Below, in pieces: positions 59,491-64,000 of a stretch of 64,000 nucleotides of DNA. How positions within the stretch are numbered: position 1 is the first letter of the stretch; each line of letters opens with the position of its first letter. The stretch comes from JAPXRI01 sp033813635. Its GTDB lineage: Bacteria > Bacillota > Clostridia > Oscillospirales > QAMX01. The position numbers and the translations under genes are program-made. Location: the NCBI GenBank assembly GCA_033813635.1, contig JAPXRI010000003.1, positions 62,001-126,000 on the forward strand, in the 5' to 3' direction. Below the pieces are notes generated by a model. The model searched no databases. It saw only the letters and a list, made by a program, of their open reading frames with translations, and was not told the DNA's origin.

Positions 59491-62400
59491 ATGGTCAGAC
59501 TGATTCTCGGGAGATCCGGAAGCGGAAAAACGACGCGGGTTTTAACGGAAATAGCGGAAAACGCGCGGAAAAACGAGGGCGGGCAGATACTGCTGGTGCC
59601 CGAGCAGTTCTCGTTCAATTCGGAAAGGGAGCTCTGCGCGCTCGCCGGGAACGGCATCTCCCGTTTTGCCGAGGTTATGACGTTTAAAAGCCTCGCGAGG
59701 CGGGTGTTTTCCGAAAAGGGCGGGCTTTCCGCCACGCCGCTCGACGAGGGCGGACGGCTGCTCGCGATGTACCTCGCGGTCACGAAGGTGAAGGCGGGCG
59801 GGAGCCTGTGCCTGTATAAAAACGTCTCCGCTCGGCCGGAGCTGATGAAGCGCCTGGTGGATACGGTGGCGGAGATGAAGGAAAACGGCGTAAAGCCGGA
59901 GGACCTCCTGCCCTATTGCGACGGGGACGGGATTTTGCAAGAAAAGCTCCGGGACCTTACGCTGATTTACCACTCGTATGACGCGGTGATGTCCGGGGAC
60001 CTGAAGGATCCGGCGGATATCCTGGCGCTGCTCGCGGACAAGCTCGGCGGCGGGGAGTATTTCAACGGCAGAAAGGTCTACGCCGACGGGTTCAACGGGT
60101 TTACGCCGGCGGAGATGAGGATTCTTTCGATAATCGCGGCAGGAGCCGAAAGTCTGACGGTGAGTCTCTGCTGCGACGGACCGTATCAGAGGGACGGCGG
60201 GGAGAGCGTATTTGCACACGTGCAGAACACCGTCCGGGACATAGAAAGGATGTGCCGGAAGACCGGCGTGCCCTGCGTAACGGACGCCTCGGACATCCGC
60301 CCGAAGCGCTATAAAAACACGGATTCTGATCTGGCAAGGCTGGAGCGGAGCCTATTTGACTACGCCGCGGAGCCCGTCTCCTCCGAACCCGACGGGAGCG
60401 TGTCGCTCTGCGCCGCGCCCACGGTCTACGAGGAGTGCGAGCTCGCTGCGGCGCGGATCATCGCCCTGGTCTCGGAGGAGAAGCTGAGGTACAGGGACAT
60501 TGCCGTCGCGGTGAGGGATCTCGAGGGCTACGGGGCGGACATCTCCGCGGCGTTCGGGAAATACGGCGTGCCGTATTTTATTGACAAAAGGGACCCGATT
60601 TCACAGAAAACGCCGGTTATCGCCCTCTGCGCCGCCCTCGACGCCTGCATGAACCGTTTCCGCTGCGGGGACGTTTTGAGGCTCGCGAAGACCGGGCTCG
60701 CCGGGATCGACACAGAGGAGGCGGACCGGCTCGAAAACTACGCGCTGACGTGGAATATCAACGGCCCGGCGTGGACGCGGCCTGAGGGCTTTAACGCGCA
60801 CCCCGACGGCTTCGGAGCGGTGCCGGACAAGGATTCGGACGAGCTGCTAGAAAGGCTCAACGACATACGGCTCCGCCTGATTGCGCCGCTGGCAAAGCTC
60901 CGGGAGAGGACAAAGGAGGACGCGGACGCGCGCGCGCTCGCGGGCGCGGTGTATGAATATATGGTATCGGCGGGCATGCCGGAAATGCTCGGTAAAAGGG
61001 CGGAGGCGCTTAAAGCCGCGGGAAAAACGAAGCAGGCGGCCGAGTATCAGCAGCTCTGGGAGATCTTCTGCAAGGCGCTCGACCAGTGCGTGCTGATTCT
61101 GGGAGACAGCAAGCTGCCCTTTTCGGAGTTCGCGCCGCTATTGAAGCTGGTCTTATACAGCTACGACGTGGGCGCGATCCCCACTACACTCGACGGCGTA
61201 ATTGTGGGCGAGGCGGGCAGAATGCGTTTTTCCCGGCCGAAGGCGCTGTTTGTGCTGGGCGCGGCGGACGGGGTCTTCCCGGCAAAGCCGAAGGAGAGCG
61301 GCGTTTTTACCGCGTCTGAAAAGAAACGGATGCTCGAGGACACGGGGCTCAGGCTCGCCGCGACGGATGAGGAGCAGATGCTCCGGGAGCAGCTGAACGT
61401 TTACCAGACGCTGTCCGCTCCGTCGGAAAAGCTCTTTATCTCATACGCTAAAGCCGGGCGGGACGGCGAGCCCGCGTCGCAGTCCTACATAATCACGCGG
61501 ATTCTGAAGCTGTTCCCGAAAATCAAGCTCGGAACCCTTTCCGGGAAGGGGTATAAGACGTACGCGATCGCGCCCTGCATAGAGCTGGCCTGCGAATACG
61601 AAAACCAGGGCTACCGCAGAGACGCGCTGGCGGCCGCGGCATACAGGGCCGCCGCAGAGACGGAGCGGGGGCGCGAACTGATCGCCGCGGCACGGCGGGC
61701 GAACGCCGGAACCCGCGGACCGATGAGGAACCCCGCGGTTATCTCGGGTCTCTACGGTGAAGAGGCCGTGATCACGGCGTCAAGAATAGAAAAATACAAC
61801 GCCTGCAGGTTCGCGTTTTTCGCGCAGTACGGGCTGAGGGCGAAGGCGAGAAAACCCGCGAGGTTCGAGGCGGCGCAGACGGGAAGCTTTATCCACTATG
61901 TTTTGGAGAAAACCGCGGCGGACGTCGCGGCGCTGGGCGCGGCAGCGGAGAGCGGTGAAAACCCCTGGAAGACGGTTACGAAGAGCGCTGTCAGGGAATT
62001 TGCCAAAAAGCATATCGAGGAATACGCGAAGTCCGCGCTGGGCGGGCTTGAGGATAAAACGCCGAGATTTGTCTATCTGTTCGGCCGGCTTCGGGGCAGG
62101 GTGTTTTCGATGCTCGAGAACATGGTGGACGAGTTTTCGGTCAGCCGGTTTGCTCCGGTAAGCTTCGAGAGGGACATCGGCGAGAGCGGGCAGACATATT
62201 TTGAGTACGGCGGGCGGAAGATCCCCCTTTCCGGCAGGATTGACAGGATCGATTTATGGGAGTCCGGCGGAAAAAAATACATACGGGTCGTCGACTACAA
62301 GTCCGGCTCGAAGAAGTTTGACTACGGAGATGTGGAATATGGGCTCGGCATTCAGCTGCTGCTCTACCTTTTCGCCCTCGCGGCGGAGGACCCGGACATC

Positions 62401-62910
62401 ATCCCGGCGGGGGTGATGTACATCCCGGCGCTGTCAAAGACCGTAAGGGTCGACTGCGCGAAAACACGGGAGAAAATCGCGGAGGACGCGGCAAAGGCGT
62501 CGAGAAGGACGGGGGTGCTGCTAAACGATATGGACGTGATCCTCGCGATGGAAAACGTACCGGAGGGCGGCAAGGCGAGGTTCATTCCGGTGAGCTTTTC
62601 CGGCAGCGGGAAGGAGCGCAAGCCGTCAAAGAATGCTTACCTAATTACAAGCGAGCAGTTTAATATTTTCAGAGAGCATGTAGGCAGGCTTTTGAAGGAG
62701 ATGTCCGACGAGGTGGAGAGCGGGTGCATCGAGTGCGACCCGTACGTAAGCGCACAGGTCTGCGCCTGCGACAGCTGCGACTATCTGCCCGTCTGCCAGT
62801 TCGACGTCAACAGAAAAACGGACGCTTACAGGCAGCTCAAAAAAATCAGCCGGGAGGACTTCTTTAGGGATAAGGCGGAAGGTGGCGAAGCTAATGGCGT
62901 GGACGAATGA
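59491..62910 (+). CDS. addB: Helicase-nuclease AddAB subunit AddB
   Basis: Subunit of the Chi-regulated enzyme that resects double-strand breaks (RecBCD equivalent). The Walker A motif LILGRSGSGKTT is at residues 4-15. The RecB-like nuclease motif VVDYKSGSKKFD is near residue 934, and Fe-S cluster cysteines are visible as YNACRF (about 772) and CACDSCDYLPVC (about 1088-1099). Length 1139 aa, normal for Firmicutes. ATG 59491 has a GGAGCGGGGCGG sequence upstream. It overlaps addA by 17 bases. Confidence 0.96.
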   Translation: MVRLILGRSGSGKTTRVLTEIAENARKNEGGQILLVPEQFSFNSERELCALAGNGISRFAEVMTFKSLARRVFSEKGGLSATPLDEGGRLLAMYLAVTKVKAGGSLCLYKNVSARPELMKRLVDTVAEMKENGVKPEDLLPYCDGDGILQEKLRDLTLIYHSYDAVMSGDLKDPADILALLADKLGGGEYFNGRKVYADGFNGFTPAEMRILSIIAAGAESLTVSLCCDGPYQRDGGESVFAHVQNTVRDIERMCRKTGVPCVTDASDIRPKRYKNTDSDLARLERSLFDYAAEPVSSEPDGSVSLCAAPTVYEECELAAARIIALVSEEKLRYRDIAVAVRDLEGYGADISAAFGKYGVPYFIDKRDPISQKTPVIALCAALDACMNRFRCGDVLRLAKTGLAGIDTEEADRLENYALTWNINGPAWTRPEGFNAHPDGFGAVPDKDSDELLERLNDIRLRLIAPLAKLRERTKEDADARALAGAVYEYMVSAGMPEMLGKRAEALKAAGKTKQAAEYQQLWEIFCKALDQCVLILGDSKLPFSEFAPLLKLVLYSYDVGAIPTTLDGVIVGEAGRMRFSRPKALFVLGAADGVFPAKPKESGVFTASEKKRMLEDTGLRLAATDEEQMLREQLNVYQTLSAPSEKLFISYAKAGRDGEPASQSYIITRILKLFPKIKLGTLSGKGYKTYAIAPCIELACEYENQGYRRDALAAAAYRAAAETERGRELIAAARRANAGTRGPMRNPAVISGLYGEEAVITASRIEKYNACRFAFFAQYGLRAKARKPARFEAAQTGSFIHYVLEKTAADVAALGAAAESGENPWKTVTKSAVREFAKKHIEEYAKSALGGLEDKTPRFVYLFGRLRGRVFSMLENMVDEFSVSRFAPVSFERDIGESGQTYFEYGGRKIPLSGRIDRIDLWESGGKKYIRVVDYKSGSKKFDYGDVEYGLGIQLLLYLFALAAEDPDIIPAGVMYIPALSKTVRVDCAKTREKIAEDAAKASRRTGVLLNDMDVILAMENVPEGGKARFIPVSFSGSGKERKPSKNAYLITSEQFNIFREHVGRLLKEMSDEVESGCIECDPYVSAQVCACDSCDYLPVCQFDVNRKTDAYRQLKKISREDFFRDKAEGGEANGVDE

Positions 62911-64000
62911 GCAGCTGACCGCGATCAACGGGCGGGGAAAGAACATCCTCGTTTCCGCCGCGGCGGGTTCCGGAAAGACCGCCGTGCTGGTGGAGCGGGT
63001 GATCAGACGGCTGACCAACCCGGAAAAGCCGGAGGATATCACGGATTTTTTGATCGTAACCTTTACCAACGCCGCGGCGGCGGAGATGCGCTCGAGGATA
63101 GCGGCGGCTGTCGGCGAGGCGCTCGCGGCGAACCCGAAAAGCGCGCATCTCAGGCGGCAGATCAACCTGATCCATTCGGCGCGGATTATGACCGTCCATT
63201 CGTTTTGCCTGTCGCTGATCAGAGACAATTTCCACGCGCTGAACATCAACCCGGATTTCAGGCTATTAAGCGAGGACGAGTCCGATGCGTTAAAGGATGA
63301 GGCTCTCCAAGCGCTGCTTGAAAAGGAGTATCAGAACGCGGCGGGAAACGGCGCTTTTTTGGAGCTTGTGGAGAGTGTCTGCGGGCCGAGGGACGATAAA
63401 AAGCTCGAGGAGATGATTCTTTCGAGCTTCGATAAGCTGATGAACCTGGCGTTTCCCGAAAAATTTATAGTTCAGATAGAAGAGGAATGCGGCGCATCGG
63501 AGGCCGCGGCTACCAAATGGGGACGGGTGTACCTACGGGATGTCGCCTCCCAGGCGAAATATCTTCTGACGATCTACGACGACTGCATCGCAAGGCTCCG
63601 GGCAGATTGCAGCGGGCTCGGGGAGAGGTACCTCCCGGGGTTTTGCGCAGAGCGGGATGCCCTCGCGGCATTCGCCTCCGCCGCGGAAGAATCCGACAGC
63701 TGGGACGGCGCTAAGGCCGCGCTCGAGGCGTTTTTTGAAACACCCAAGCTTGCGGGCGCGCCGAAGGGGCACGACCCGGAGCTCAAGGAGTACGTCAGGG
63801 ATAAAAGGGAATACATCGGCAAGCAGCTCAAAAAGCTCTCCGTCAAGGTGCTCGCCAAGAGCAACGCGGAGATCCTGGAGGATATCCGGAGGGTGGCTCC
63901 CGTCGAAAAGGAGTTTATGCGCGTGGTTATGGCGTTCCGCACGGAATACGAATCGCTGAAAAACGAGCGGGGCGTGCTGGATTTCAACGACCTTGAGCAC
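62894..64000 (+). CDS. addA: Helicase-nuclease AddAB subunit AddA (5' part)
   Basis: UvrD-like 3'-5' helicase and nuclease subunit. The first 369 codons are present and run off the right edge. The N-terminus MAWTNEQLTAI carries the Q motif, and SAAAGSGKTAVLVERVI is Walker A (about residues 21-37), followed by DFLIVTFTNAAAAEMRSRI (motif Ia) and IMTVHSFCLSLIRDNFHALNINPDFRLL. The visible part ends at LDFNDLEH, so motif II and the nuclease domain lie outside. Overlap with addB suggests translational coupling. AGGTGG precedes the ATG. Confidence 0.96.
   Translation, partial: MAWTNEQLTAINGRGKNILVSAAAGSGKTAVLVERVIRRLTNPEKPEDITDFLIVTFTNAAAAEMRSRIAAAVGEALAANPKSAHLRRQINLIHSARIMTVHSFCLSLIRDNFHALNINPDFRLLSEDESDALKDEALQALLEKEYQNAAGNGAFLELVESVCGPRDDKKLEEMILSSFDKLMNLAFPEKFIVQIEEECGASEAAATKWGRVYLRDVASQAKYLLTIYDDCIARLRADCSGLGERYLPGFCAERDALAAFASAAEESDSWDGAKAALEAFFETPKLAGAPKGHDPELKEYVRDKREYIGKQLKKLSVKVLAKSNAEILEDIRRVAPVEKEFMRVVMAFRTEYESLKNERGVLDFNDLEH

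Overview
The window looks like a G+C-rich chromosomal segment of a spore-forming, low-G+C-lineage Gram-positive (class Clostridia, probably an Oscillospirales/Ruminococcaceae-type gut anaerobe). The reasons are a PolC-type replicative polymerase, a SpoIIQ-like M23 protein, a BofA-like protein with its DUF2508 partner, AddAB in place of RecBCD, Bacillus-type parS sites, the XpaC/TelA pair and formate-tetrahydrofolate ligase. No rRNA, tRNA, CRISPR array, insertion sequence or prophage was seen. Species cannot be assigned from sequence alone.

Layout. 0-5.6 kb (+): tail of a YhaN-like ATPase, lepA, hemW, then an ACT-domain protein, a PFL/UPF0210 protein and a D-lyxose isomerase. 5.6-7.5 kb (-): aminoglycoside-phosphotransferase-like kinase, RsmC-like methyltransferase, PF04020 membrane protein. 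7.6-13.1 kb (+): a sugar-handling group (TIM-barrel isomerase/epimerase, DUF6807/PmoA-like protein, two Gfo/Idh/MocA dehydrogenases) interrupted by a spoIIQ-like gene and a 48-residue membrane protein with its own promoter and terminator. 13.1-17.0 kb (+): fhs, tsaE, tsaB, an RluA-type pseudouridine synthase. 17.1-17.5 kb: a short orphan transcription unit. 17.6-21.6 kb (+): potABCD polyamine importer. 21.6-25.8 kb: beta-helix glycosidase-like protein, methyltransferase, orphan MetH-activation-domain protein (-), VOC protein, aldo/keto reductase.

25.8-29.6 kb (-): acetyltransferase, serS, parB, parA, with two parS sites just upstream, a block typical of the oriC-proximal part of clostridial chromosomes. 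29.8-31.7 kb (+): ligA, convergent with 31.8-42.6 kb (-), the long pyrH-frr-uppS-cdsA-dxr-rseP-ispG-polC operon linking nucleotide supply, ribosome recycling, isoprenoid and phospholipid synthesis, membrane proteolysis and replication. 42.8-46.3 kb (-): xpaC-telA-lemA-TPM envelope operon. 46.4-49.1 kb (-): a secreted/anchored BIG2-transglutaminase protein and a short-chain dehydrogenase. 49.2-51.5 kb: cytosolic DUF1080 protein (+), URO-D-family protein and C_GCAxxG_C_C protein (-). 51.5-56.5 kb (-): uvrB-uvrA with a consensus promoter that carries a LexA/DinR-like box. 56.7-58.4 kb (+): metallophosphoesterase and nucleoside hydrolase. 58.4-58.9 kb (-): bofA-like and DUF2508 genes. 59.5-64.0 kb (+): addB and the 5' part of addA, running off the window.

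No completely new multi-gene defence or mobile system is visible. The most interesting items are the scattered set of genes resembling the 3-keto-glycoside pathway, the small transcription units at 11.66-11.94 and 17.14-17.47 kb, the paired long hairpins before addB, the apparently non-AUG start of rseP, the ten-G ribosome-binding tract of uvrB, and the unusual C-terminal membrane anchor of PotD.
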